Shown one piece after another: positions 51,246-59,869 of a DNA stretch of 64,000 nucleotides. The notes below the pieces were generated by a model. The model saw nothing but the letters and a program-made list of their open reading frames with translations. It did no database searches and was not told the origin of the DNA. How positions within the stretch are numbered: position 1 is the stretch's first letter; the number at the start of each line of letters is the position of its first letter. Source of the stretch: Phocoenobacter uteri (GTDB lineage: Bacteria; Pseudomonadota; Gammaproteobacteria; Enterobacterales; Pasteurellaceae); NCBI RefSeq assembly GCF_900454895.1, contig NZ_UGTA01000001.1, forward strand, positions 1,922,001 through 1,986,000, given 5' to 3'. Position numbers and translations under genes: made by a program.

Positions 51246-53188
51246 TGAAGTTTTTTAGTAAAAAAAAATCACCATTTCTATTAACAACTCGAGAGCGAGT
51301 CAGAGATGGTAAGGTTGAAGCTAATTTATTTGCACGCCGTGCCTTAGTCGGTTTTTTAGGTGTATTGGCATTAACGTCGGTGTTATTAGCCAATATTTAC
51401 CATTTACAAGTTTCAGATTATCAAGACTATCAAACTCGCTCAAATGGTAATCGCATCAAATTACTACCAATCCCTCCTGTACGAGGCTTAATTTATGATC
51501 GTAAAGGAGAAGTTTTAGCTGAAAATCTGACTTTTTTCGGCTTGTATGTTGTGCCTGAAAAAGTAGATAATTTATCTGAGACTTTAGAAAAATTAAAGGA
51601 AGTCGTTGGGCTAACGGATGAAGACATTGCTGAGTTTTATCAAGAACGCAAACGTGCTTCTCGCTATACACCAATTTTACTCAAAAAAGATCTGAGTGAA
51701 GAACAAATTGCACGCTTTGCGGTAAACCAATATTTATTTCCTAATGTGGATGTGCAAGCCTACTTCAAGAGAAATTATCCTTATGGTGAAGCGTTGACGC
51801 ATATTATTGGTTATGTCGCTAAAATTAACGATCGTGACCAAAAACGTCTTAAAGAGGAAGGAAAATACCACGATTATGCTGGTATGCACAATATTGGGAA
51901 GCTGGGAATTGAAAAATATTACGAAGATCAGCTACACGGTGTAACAGGTTTTGAAGAGGTAGAAATCAATAATCGTGGTAAGGTTATTCGTAAATTACGA
52001 GAAAAATCGGCGGTTGCTGGAAGTAGCATTCAATTAACACTTGATATTGATTTACAACGTTATATTTCAAATCTATTGATAGACAAGAAAGGGGCTGTTG
52101 TGGTGCTTGATGCGAAGGATAGTAGCATTCTAGCGATGGTGACGAATCCAAGTTATAACAATAATTTATTCGTTGATGGGATTTCATATGACAATTATAA
52201 ATTATTGCTTAATGATCCTGATCGTCCTTTATATAGTCGAGCAACGCAAGGTTCTTACCCTCCAGCTTCAACCATCAAACCTTTTATGGCGGTAGCGGGA
52301 TTAACAGAAGGGATAATTACGCCTGAATTAACTATTTTTGATCCTGGTTATTGGATTGTGCCAAATACTACTCGTAAATTTAGGGATTGGAAAAGAGTGG
52401 GGCATGGTACAACCAACTTAAACAAAGCAATCGCAGAATCATCGGATACTTATTTCTATCAGCTTGCCTTTAATTTAGGGATCAATAAAGCATCAGAATG
52501 GATGAAAAAATTTGGTTTTGGGCAAAAAACAGGGATTGATATTTTTGAAGAGTCTGCGGCGATTATGCCAAGCCGTGAATGGAAGCAACAACGTTATAAA
52601 CAATCGTGGTTGCAAGGGGATACGGTATCTATAGGTATCGGACAAGGTTATTGGATTGCGACGCCATTACAATTAGCGAAGGCATTGGCGGTATTAGTGA
52701 ATAATGGGCAAGTTAATACGCCACATTTGATGAAGCAGATTGTCGGTACAGACGTACAAACCTATGAAGACCCACTGCTTTATGAAGATATTAAAAATGT
52801 GCCAAAAGCTTACTGGAAAGCTGCAAAGCAAGGTATGTATAGCGTAGTAAATGCACCAAATGGTACAGCACGTAAAGCCTTTGCTGATACACCTTATAAA
52901 GTCGCTGGAAAATCAGGCACGGCACAGGTGTTTAGTTTAGCTGAAAACCAAGAATATGATGCAAAAGAGCTTAAAAAAGAGTTGCACGATCACGCATTAT
53001 TTATTAGTTTTGCTCCTTATGATAACCCGAAAGTAGTTATTTCGATTATCTTAGAAAATGAAGGGGGCGGGTCAAGTCATGCTGCTCCAGTAGTACGACA
53101 AATTTTAGATTATATTTTGTTGCATTCCGATATATTTAAAAAATCGCAAAAAGATCCAAAAATATCACCGCTTGAAAAGGGGCTGTAA
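51245..53188 (+). CDS. mrdA: Penicillin-binding protein 2 (elongation transpeptidase)
   Basis: A 647-residue class B PBP of the Rod complex. After a membrane anchor (LVGFLGVLALTSVLLANIYHLQ) come the pedestal domain (PPVRGLIYDRKGEVLAENL) and the transpeptidase domain with SxxK (ASTIKPF, Ser near 342), SxN-type SSD (ESSDTYFYQLA) and KSGT (near 555). The ATG at 51245 (MKFFSKKKSP) overlaps the rlmH stop; an earlier GTG would overlap rlmH deeply. A nine-A run within codons 5-8 could slip, but no evidence shows it does. mrdB overlaps by one base. Confidence 0.96.
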   Translation: MKFFSKKKSPFLLTTRERVRDGKVEANLFARRALVGFLGVLALTSVLLANIYHLQVSDYQDYQTRSNGNRIKLLPIPPVRGLIYDRKGEVLAENLTFFGLYVVPEKVDNLSETLEKLKEVVGLTDEDIAEFYQERKRASRYTPILLKKDLSEEQIARFAVNQYLFPNVDVQAYFKRNYPYGEALTHIIGYVAKINDRDQKRLKEEGKYHDYAGMHNIGKLGIEKYYEDQLHGVTGFEEVEINNRGKVIRKLREKSAVAGSSIQLTLDIDLQRYISNLLIDKKGAVVVLDAKDSSILAMVTNPSYNNNLFVDGISYDNYKLLLNDPDRPLYSRATQGSYPPASTIKPFMAVAGLTEGIITPELTIFDPGYWIVPNTTRKFRDWKRVGHGTTNLNKAIAESSDTYFYQLAFNLGINKASEWMKKFGFGQKTGIDIFEESAAIMPSREWKQQRYKQSWLQGDTVSIGIGQGYWIATPLQLAKALAVLVNNGQVNTPHLMKQIVGTDVQTYEDPLLYEDIKNVPKAYWKAAKQGMYSVVNAPNGTARKAFADTPYKVAGKSGTAQVFSLAENQEYDAKELKKELHDHALFISFAPYDNPKVVISIILENEGGGSSHAAPVVRQILDYILLHSDIFKKSQKDPKISPLEKGL

Positions 53189-54330
53189 TGAGTAATCAAA
53201 TCACTGGTTTTATAAAAAAAATATTTGATATTGATATTTGGCTATTACTCGGACTAATCGTGATTAGTTGCTATGGCTTGTGGGTGTTATATAGTGCAAG
53301 TGGTGCAAATGAGCGAATGTTTACTTTGCGTATTATTCAAGTTTCGCTTGGTTTTTTTGTATTATTTGTAATGGCAATGTTGCCACCTACTTTTTATCAA
53401 CGTATTTCGCCATTGCTTTATATTCTTTGTATTATTTTGTTGATTTTAGTTGATGTAGCGGGAGAGGTTAGTAAAGGGGCTCAGCGTTGGTTAAATCTTG
53501 GTTTTATTCGTTTTCAGCCCTCTGAGATTGCGAAACTCTCTGTACCTTTAATGGTTGCAACTTATTTAGGTAAGCGAGCATTACCACCTTCATTAAAAGA
53601 TACAGGCATAGCACTATTGATTATTTTTGTTCCCACTTTATTAGTGGCGAAACAGCCTGATTTGGGAACGGCGATTTTAGTTTGTGCAGCAGGTATGTTT
53701 GTTCTCTTTTTAGCGGGATTAAACTGGAAACTTATTGGTGCGGGTGTTGTGGGCGTTGCGGGATTTATTCCGATAATGTGGTTCTATCTAATGCACGATT
53801 ATCAGAAAACGCGAGTGATGACGTTGCTTGATCCTGAGAAAGATCCTTTGGGTGCTGGTTATCATATTATTCAATCTAAGATTGCGATTGGATCGGGTGG
53901 ATTTTATGGAAAAGGTTGGTTACAAGGAACGCAATCTCAGCTAGAATTCTTACCTGAACCGCATACTGATTTTATTTTTGCGGTATTAGGGGAAGAATTA
54001 GGTATGGTTGGCGTACTGGTTCTACTTGGTATTTATTTGTTTATTATTGGTCGAGGTTTAATCATCGGCGTGAAAGCAAATTCAGCATTTGGACGTTTAA
54101 TTTCAGGAGGAACGGCGTTATTATTCTTCGTCTATGTTTTTGTAAATATTGGGATGGTAAGTGGAATTCTTCCAGTAGTTGGTGTACCATTGCCGCTCTT
54201 TAGCTATGGTGGAACATCTTATGTAACCTTAATGGCAGCATTTGGATTGATTATGTCCACTTATGTTCATCAAGCTAAACAAAAGGATACGAATCCTTAT
54301 AATAGAAAACTAGCAAGGAATAGAGCGTAA
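53188..54330 (+). CDS. mrdB: Peptidoglycan glycosyltransferase RodA
   Basis: A 380-residue SEDS-family polymerase with about ten membrane helices, partner of PBP2 in lateral wall growth. SEDS signatures: GAQRWLNLGFIRFQPSEIAKL, KQPDLGTAILV, GFYGKGWLQGTQSQLEFLPEPHTDFIFAVLGEE and GVPLPLFSYGGTS. The ATG overlaps the mrdA stop. Confidence 0.96.
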   Translation: MSNQITGFIKKIFDIDIWLLLGLIVISCYGLWVLYSASGANERMFTLRIIQVSLGFFVLFVMAMLPPTFYQRISPLLYILCIILLILVDVAGEVSKGAQRWLNLGFIRFQPSEIAKLSVPLMVATYLGKRALPPSLKDTGIALLIIFVPTLLVAKQPDLGTAILVCAAGMFVLFLAGLNWKLIGAGVVGVAGFIPIMWFYLMHDYQKTRVMTLLDPEKDPLGAGYHIIQSKIAIGSGGFYGKGWLQGTQSQLEFLPEPHTDFIFAVLGEELGMVGVLVLLGIYLFIIGRGLIIGVKANSAFGRLISGGTALLFFVYVFVNIGMVSGILPVVGVPLPLFSYGGTSYVTLMAAFGLIMSTYVHQAKQKDTNPYNRKLARNRA

Positions 54331-54357
54331 AAATATTTGAGAAATTAAAGGTAATTT

Positions 54358-55437
54358 ATGAAAATAACAAAGGTCATTCGATCATTATTGGTCGCTATGT
54401 TGATAATAGGCGGAATGCCCGCAATAGCGAAATATTCAGTGAATGGTGGGATTAAAGGGGCAAAATTATTGCCTTCTAAAGTATCTAATCACAAATACTC
54501 ATACCGTGATCGAGGTAGAAAATATACCACATTAACTCCAGCAGAATCAGCACGTTATTCAGCAGTTGGGATGGCAAGTTATTATGGTGGAAAGTTTAAT
54601 GGTCGTAAAACCGCAAATGGCGAAATTTTTAATGAAAACCATTTTACTGCAGCACATAAAACACTGGCATTTGGAACTTATTTGCTTGTTACGAATCTAC
54701 GTAATGGACGTAAGCTGATTGTTCGTGTTAATGACCGAGGTCCATTTAGCAATAAGCGTATTTTAGACCTGTCGAAAAGATCTGCACGCTATTTGGGGAT
54801 GCTGAAATCAGGAATTTCAAAAGTAAAAATTGAAGCATTGCAGGTTGATAAAGACGGATATATTTTTGGTAAGGGAACGCATTCGTTATTAAAAATTGCG
54901 AAAAGATCAGGATTAAAATTAAAAGTACGCTCAGATAGATCGAATAAGGCAAAAGTAACGCACTATTCTAGTCACAATATTATTGTAAAAGTGACTAAAT
55001 TTAAATCTGAGAAGTTGGCAAAGCAAATAGCTAGAGTGGTAAAACCTAAAGCTGAAATTAAGAAAAATGGTCGATATTTTGATGTTTTCATTTATCCAAA
55101 AGATACGAAGAATACACAGAAGGTTAAAAAACAACTTGCACTGTTAACACATAATAAGGTTTATACTTATACAAAGTCTGTTCAAGAGCAAAAGAAGACG
55201 CGATCATCTAAGGCTAAAATTGCAACTAATAAAATTATTGTAAAAGTAGCTCAATTTAAGTCTAAACATATTGCAACTAAAATGATGAAAGCGGTGAAAC
55301 CTAAAGCTGAAATCAAAAAGAATGGTAAATATTACGATGTGTTAATTTACCCAGAAAATGTAAAACAATCACAAAAAGTAAGACAGCAACTGGCAATTCT
55401 TACACATAATAAAGTTTACACTTATAATACTAAATAA
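54358..55437 (+). CDS. rlpA: RlpA-like septal-ring murein hydrolase with two SPOR-like repeats
   Basis: A 359-residue exported protein. The signal peptide (LLVAMLIIGGMPAIA) lacks a lipobox cysteine, although RlpA is usually a lipoprotein. The double-psi beta-barrel catalytic domain shows GMASYYGGKFNGRKTANGEIF, TAAHKTLAFGTYL and RVNDRGPFSNKRILDLS, with the His and Asp of lytic RlpA. The C-terminus holds two tandem ~68-residue copies of a SPOR-like domain (residues ~206-275 and ~290-357; each with VKPKAEIKKNG and LTHNKVYTY), instead of one. SPOR domains bind denuded glycan at division sites. It lies between mrdB and dacA as in enterics. Confidence 0.88.
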   Translation: MKITKVIRSLLVAMLIIGGMPAIAKYSVNGGIKGAKLLPSKVSNHKYSYRDRGRKYTTLTPAESARYSAVGMASYYGGKFNGRKTANGEIFNENHFTAAHKTLAFGTYLLVTNLRNGRKLIVRVNDRGPFSNKRILDLSKRSARYLGMLKSGISKVKIEALQVDKDGYIFGKGTHSLLKIAKRSGLKLKVRSDRSNKAKVTHYSSHNIIVKVTKFKSEKLAKQIARVVKPKAEIKKNGRYFDVFIYPKDTKNTQKVKKQLALLTHNKVYTYTKSVQEQKKTRSSKAKIATNKIIVKVAQFKSKHIATKMMKAVKPKAEIKKNGKYYDVLIYPENVKQSQKVRQQLAILTHNKVYTYNTK

Positions 55438-55454
55438 ACAAAAAGGAATACCCA

Positions 55455-56636
55455 ATGTTAAAGATTAGACAAAAATTATTTCAATTAGGCGTGAGTGCGT
55501 TATTTATTTCATCAACAGTTTATGCAGATGATACGATTGAATTTAATAAGGGTATTCCCAAATTACAAGCTAAAAGCTATGTTCTGATGGATTATAACTC
55601 AGGGCAAGTGTTAGCGAGCTTAAACCCAGATCAACGTCATTATCCTGCTAGCTTAACCAAAATGATGACTAGCTATGTGATTGGCTCAGCATTAAAGCAG
55701 GGCTATATTAGTAATGATGATAAAGTAGTGGTTTCTGAAAATGCGTGGGGAGCAAAATTTCCAGGCTCTTCAAAAATGTTTTTAAATTTGAATCAAAAAG
55801 TCTCTGTGGCTGATTTGAATCGTGGGATTATTATTGCTTCTGGAAACGATGCTTGTGTGGCTATGGCAGAACATATTTCAGGTACGCAAAAAGAATTTAT
55901 TAACGTAATGAATCAGTATGTGAAAAAATTTGGTTTGAAAAACACTCATTTTGCGACAGTTCACGGCTTAGATGATCCAAATCAGTATTCTTCAGCTTAT
56001 GATATGGCAATTATTGGTTCTCGTATTATTCGTGATTTACCAGAAGAATATAAAATTTATTCAGAGAAAGAATTTACATTTAATAAAATTAAACAAAATA
56101 ACCGTAATGGCTTGTTATGGGATAAATCAATGAATGTTGATGGAATGAAAACAGGTCACACCGATGAAGCTGGCTATAATCTAGTAGCTTCAGCAAACAA
56201 TGCAAATACACGTTTAATCTCAGTAGTAATGGGTGTACCAACCTATAAAGGTCGTGAAACTGAAAGTAAGAAATTACTTAAATGGGGATTTGCAAATTTT
56301 GAAACTTTTAAACCGCTTCAAGCTGGCAAAAGTATTGCTGAACAAAGTGTTTATTATGGCGATAAAAACAAGGTTCATCTAGGTTCATTCACGGATAGCT
56401 ATATTACTATTCCAAAAGGTAAGCAATCTCAGCTAAAAGCACGTTACGAGTTAGAAGGCAAAGTTTTAAAAGCACCATTAGTGAAAGGGCAAGTTGTGGG
56501 TAAAGTAATTTATCAATTAGCTGGAAAAGATATCGCTTCTGCAAATTTACAAGTAATGGAAGATGTAATGGAAAGCAATATCTTAGGACAAGCTTGGGAC
56601 TGGGGTGTATTAACAGTAAAAGGATTATTTAACTAA
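55455..56636 (+). CDS. dacA: D-alanyl-D-alanine carboxypeptidase (PBP5/6 type)
   Basis: A 393-residue low-molecular-weight PBP trimming pentapeptide stems in the periplasm. Signal peptide (LGVSALFISSTVYA), SxxK in PASLTKMM, SxN in ASGNDACVAM, KTG in MKTGHTDEAG, and a C-terminal amphipathic membrane anchor (LGQAWDWGVLTVKGLF). AAGGAATA precedes the ATG. queH follows with no gap. A reverse uptake signal is embedded near 56290-56325. Confidence 0.96.
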   Translation: MLKIRQKLFQLGVSALFISSTVYADDTIEFNKGIPKLQAKSYVLMDYNSGQVLASLNPDQRHYPASLTKMMTSYVIGSALKQGYISNDDKVVVSENAWGAKFPGSSKMFLNLNQKVSVADLNRGIIIASGNDACVAMAEHISGTQKEFINVMNQYVKKFGLKNTHFATVHGLDDPNQYSSAYDMAIIGSRIIRDLPEEYKIYSEKEFTFNKIKQNNRNGLLWDKSMNVDGMKTGHTDEAGYNLVASANNANTRLISVVMGVPTYKGRETESKKLLKWGFANFETFKPLQAGKSIAEQSVYYGDKNKVHLGSFTDSYITIPKGKQSQLKARYELEGKVLKAPLVKGQVVGKVIYQLAGKDIASANLQVMEDVMESNILGQAWDWGVLTVKGLFN

Positions 56637-57356
56637 ATGCAAGACCAACAGCAGCAACCATTAGAACACAGACAAAAGAAGCGCCGTCAAAAGAAAGATC
56701 CAAATGCTCCTTTTGTACGACCAAAATTAGAATTACCAGACGGGCATAACAAGTTATTATTGCATTCTTGCTGTGCACCTTGTTCTGGTGAAGTGATGGA
56801 AGCAATTTTAGCTTCAGGGATCGAATTTACGATTTATTTTTATAATCCGAATATTCATCCACTGAAAGAGTATTTAATTCGCAAGGAAGAAAATATTCGC
56901 TTTGCTGAAAAATATAATATTCCGTTCATTGATGCGGATTATAACCGTAAGGATTGGTTTGAACGTGCCAAAGGAATGGAAGATGAACCTGAGCGCGGTA
57001 TTCGTTGTACAATGTGTTTTGATATGCGTTTTGAGAAAGCTGCTCAGTATGCTCACGAGAATGGTTTTCCCGTTTATACGAGCTGTTTAGGGATTTCTCG
57101 TTGGAAGGATATGAACCAAATCAATGGTTGTGGACATCGTGCGGCTGAACCTTATGATGATGTCATATATTGGGATTACAACTGGCGTAAAGGTGGTGGT
57201 TCGCAACGAATGATAGAAATCAGCAAAAGAGAGAAATTTTATCAGCAAGAATATTGTGGTTGCGTTTATTCATTACGTGATTCAAATAAATGGCGAGAAG
57301 CGACAGGGCGTCAAAAAATAGAAATTGGAACGCTTTATTATTCACCAGAAAGCTAG
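56637..57356 (+). CDS. queH: Epoxyqueuosine reductase QueH
   Basis: A 239-residue DUF208 enzyme, the cobalamin-independent catalyst for the last step of queuosine synthesis in tRNA. It carries the adjacent HSCCAPCSG cluster (Cys45, Cys46, Cys49), the RCTMCFDMR pair, LGISRWKDMNQINGCGHRAA and the YCGCVYSLRDSN end, ligands for Fe-S and a second metal. It starts immediately after the dacA stop, where lip genes lie in E. coli. The alternative reductase QueG was not seen in the window. Confidence 0.93.
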   Translation: MQDQQQQPLEHRQKKRRQKKDPNAPFVRPKLELPDGHNKLLLHSCCAPCSGEVMEAILASGIEFTIYFYNPNIHPLKEYLIRKEENIRFAEKYNIPFIDADYNRKDWFERAKGMEDEPERGIRCTMCFDMRFEKAAQYAHENGFPVYTSCLGISRWKDMNQINGCGHRAAEPYDDVIYWDYNWRKGGGSQRMIEISKREKFYQQEYCGCVYSLRDSNKWREATGRQKIEIGTLYYSPES

Positions 57357-57402
57357 TTTTGAATAAAAATACTACACTTAGTGAAAAATTTAAAAAAAAA
57401 GC

Positions 57403-57431
57403 TAGACAAGATTAGATAAAATCACTAATAT
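57403..57431 (+). promoter_or_regulatory. Promoter of the tRNA Arg-His-Pro operon
   Basis: TAGACA (57403-57408), an exact 17-bp spacer and TAATAT (57426-57431), followed by a GC-rich discriminator (CGCTTCCGC) typical of stringently controlled stable-RNA promoters. Confidence 0.78.
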
Positions 57432-57460
57432 ACGCTTCCGCAACGACGCAATACTTAAAG

Positions 57461-57537
<77 letters not shown>

Positions 57538-57571
57538 GAAGTTAATGCTTTAAAACAACAAAATAGACGAT

Positions 57572-57648
57572 GGTGGCTATAGCTCAGTTGGTAGAGCCCT
57601 GGATTGTGATTCCAGTTGTCGTGGGTTCAAGTCCCATTAGCCACCCCA
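57572..57648 (+). tRNA. hisR: tRNA-His (anticodon GTG)
   Basis: 77 nt including the extra G at position -1. Acceptor GGTGGCTA/TAGCCACC, anticodon loop in GGATTGTGATTCC, T arm GTTCAAGTC, encoded CCA. Confidence 0.97.
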
Positions 57649-57671
57649 TTTTGTCTAGTTCAAATTAAGAT

Positions 57672-57748
57672 CGGCGAGTAGCGCAGCTTGGTAGCGCAAC
57701 TGGTTTGGGACCAGTGGGTCGTAGGTTCGAATCCTATCTCGCCGACCA
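57672..57748 (+). tRNA. proM: tRNA-Pro (anticodon TGG)
   Basis: 77 nt with encoded CCA. Acceptor CGGCGAG/CTCGCCG, D arm GCGCAGCTTGGTAGCGC, anticodon loop in GGTTTGGGACC, T arm GTTCGAATC. Confidence 0.97.
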
Positions 57749-58023
57749 CTTTCCTTTTTATTTCACTATATATTTTACTTATTTTCCATATACTTAAATT
57801 ATTTCTTCATTATTATTTTATGTTGCCTATCTTTTTTCATAGCGTTACAATAATACTGTATAGCAAAGATAATCATTATTTTTGTTTATATAAGTAGGTC
57901 AAATAAGATAATAACGAACGGAAGATTTAATCTATTTACCTTACTCATCATTAGATTCTCATTTCTTTATCTCGTTATTAAAATTTGACTTAGCCTCAAT
58001 AAAATTTTATTACGGAGTTCACT

Positions 58024-59046
58024 ATGAAAGCAGCAGTTGTAAATCAAGCTTGTACTGACGTTGAAATCGTTGAAAAACCAATACCTGCTATTGGGGAAGG
58101 TGAAGCATTAGTTGAAGTAGAATACTGTGGCGTATGCCATACGGATTTGCATGTTTGTTCTGGGGATTATGGAAAACAACCGGGAAGAATATTAGGGCAT
58201 GAAGGAATTGGAATCGTAAAAGAGATTGGCAAAAATGTTACCTCATTGAAGATTGGCGATCGTGTAAGTATCGCTTGGTTTTTTGAAGGCTGTGGCACAT
58301 GTGAATACTGTAATAGTGGGCGTGAAACCCTATGTAGAAGCGTAAAAAATGCAGGTTTCACCGTTGATGGCGGTATGTCAGAATATTGCGTTGTAACGGC
58401 AGATTATGCGGTTAAAGTACCAGAAGGCTTAGATCCAGCTCAGGCAAGTAGTATCACTTGTGCTGGCGTAACCACTTATAAGGCGATTAAAGTTTCAGCT
58501 GTTCGTCCAGGACAATGGATTGCGATTTATGGTGCAGGTGGTTTAGGTAATTTAGCTATTCAATATGCTCATAATGTCTTTGGAGCAAGAGTCATTGCAA
58601 TTGATCTTAATGATGATAAGTTAAATTTAGCCAAAGAAGTAGGTGCTGAGGTTGTTATCAATGCGGGTCGAGAAAATGCAGCAGAAAAAATTAAAGAAGT
58701 GACAGAAAGTGGTGCTCACGTTGCTGTTGTAACCGCAGTATCAAAAGTGGCATTTAATAGTGCAATTGATTGTGTTCGTGCGGGTGGTAAAGTTGTTGCT
58801 GTGGGCTTGCCAGTTGAAACGATGGATCTATCTATTCCTCGTACCGTACTTGATGGCATTGAAATTATTGGATCTTTGGTTGGTACACGGCAAGATCTTG
58901 CAGAAGCATTTGATTTCGGTGCTCGTGGCATTGTTACACCAATCGTTCAAAAGCGCCGATTAGATGAAGTAGCAGACGTATTCCAAGAAATGCGTGATGG
59001 TAAAATTCAAGGACGAATGGTTCTAGATATGAAGAAAAAAGACTAA
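58024..59046 (+). CDS. adhP: Zinc-dependent alcohol dehydrogenase AdhP
   Basis: A 340-residue medium-chain dehydrogenase converting acetaldehyde and other short aldehydes to alcohols with NAD(H). Catalytic zinc ligands appear in CGVCHTDLH (Cys38) and GHEG (His59); structural zinc cysteines in CGTCEYCNSGRETLC; the NAD-binding GAGGLGNLAIQYA lies near residue 173. The length and the ADH1/AdhP-like sequence fit. It has its own terminator and no operon partner. The ~275 bp before it, after tRNA-Pro, contain no recognisable gene and should hold its promoter. CGGAG precedes the ATG. Confidence 0.93.
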   Translation: MKAAVVNQACTDVEIVEKPIPAIGEGEALVEVEYCGVCHTDLHVCSGDYGKQPGRILGHEGIGIVKEIGKNVTSLKIGDRVSIAWFFEGCGTCEYCNSGRETLCRSVKNAGFTVDGGMSEYCVVTADYAVKVPEGLDPAQASSITCAGVTTYKAIKVSAVRPGQWIAIYGAGGLGNLAIQYAHNVFGARVIAIDLNDDKLNLAKEVGAEVVINAGRENAAEKIKEVTESGAHVAVVTAVSKVAFNSAIDCVRAGGKVVAVGLPVETMDLSIPRTVLDGIEIIGSLVGTRQDLAEAFDFGARGIVTPIVQKRRLDEVADVFQEMRDGKIQGRMVLDMKKKD

Positions 59047-59068
59047 TCGTTTGTTGTATTAGACTGCT

Positions 59069-59098
59069 AAAACCCATCTATTTTAGGTGGGTTTTATT
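59069..59098. terminator. Terminator between adhP and menH
   Basis: AAAACCCATCT (59069-59079) pairs with AGGTGGGTTTT (59085-59095, one G-U pair), between convergent genes. Confidence 0.85.
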
Positions 59099-59869
59099 TT
59101 ATCGCACAATTGTTTCCAATTTTTTAATGAATCCAACAGGATTTTCCCAATGGCAATTATGCCCTGCATTTTCAATAAGTTGATAATTTAATTGATATTG
59201 TATTGCTTGGGTTTGGAATTTTTTATCTCGCTCGCCGATTATAAAATGTAAATTAGACTGAGTTTTTATTTGCTCTAATAAAAAGGCTTGTTTTGCAAGG
59301 CTAGTGGCTTTGAGCATTTGAGCAATACATTTTCCGTTATTGCTTTTTCTCTTTTGGATCAGCTGTTGTTTTTTTGCAAAATCAAGATCAAAAAAGACCG
59401 CTTGTTGATACCAATCTTGTAATACATTTTCGATATTTTCCGTTTCAAAACGTGTTGCCCAAGCGATATCATTTTGCCAGCGAACGTAGCGTTGAGATTT
59501 AGTTTCTAAGCCGATATTTGCCCCTTCTACAATAGTACCAAGTAGAAGTGGATTATTCTTGAATAAATGATAATGCAGTGCGATTCGTCCGCCGAGTGAA
59601 TAACCGACAAGATAAAAAGGACGATCGATTTGAGTTTGTAAGGTATCGTGAATTTGCTGGCATACTTCATTAAAATCATTACAACAAATTGTTTCACTCT
59701 GTCCGTGAAAAGGAAGATCGAGAGTAAGCGGTCTAATTTTTGGATGATTTTGCAAATTTTTTAGCACCTTATTCCAATCTTGTTGCGAGCCGAGTAGTCC
59801 GTGTAAAAAGACCACCGGAATACTCGGTTCTGCTAGATTTGGTACATTATGCCATTGAAATGCTAACAT
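59099..59869 (-). CDS. menH: SHCHC synthase MenH
   Basis: A 256-residue alpha/beta hydrolase: oxyanion-side VVFLHGLLGSQQDW, nucleophile elbow GYSLGGR, and the C-terminal GHNCHWENP catalytic His. MenH removes pyruvate from the product of MenD in menaquinone synthesis; adjacency supports the assignment over a generic hydrolase. Its start overlaps the menD stop by one base. Two uptake-signal cores are embedded (near 59370-59405 and 59725-59760). Confidence 0.9.
   Translation of the reverse strand: MLAFQWHNVPNLAEPSIPVVFLHGLLGSQQDWNKVLKNLQNHPKIRPLTLDLPFHGQSETICCNDFNEVCQQIHDTLQTQIDRPFYLVGYSLGGRIALHYHLFKNNPLLLGTIVEGANIGLETKSQRYVRWQNDIAWATRFETENIENVLQDWYQQAVFFDLDFAKKQQLIQKRKSNNGKCIAQMLKATSLAKQAFLLEQIKTQSNLHFIIGERDKKFQTQAIQYQLNYQLIENAGHNCHWENPVGFIKKLETIVR

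Noticed and set aside
51250..51270. A nine-A run near the start of mrdA as a phase-variation tract
   Set aside because: PBP2 is normally essential for rod growth, A runs of this length are common in AT-rich lysine codons, and the frame is intact.
57688..57897. A 69-residue frame starting inside tRNA-Pro
   Set aside because: It begins within the tRNA, has no ribosome site, and the rest is T-rich low-complexity translation.
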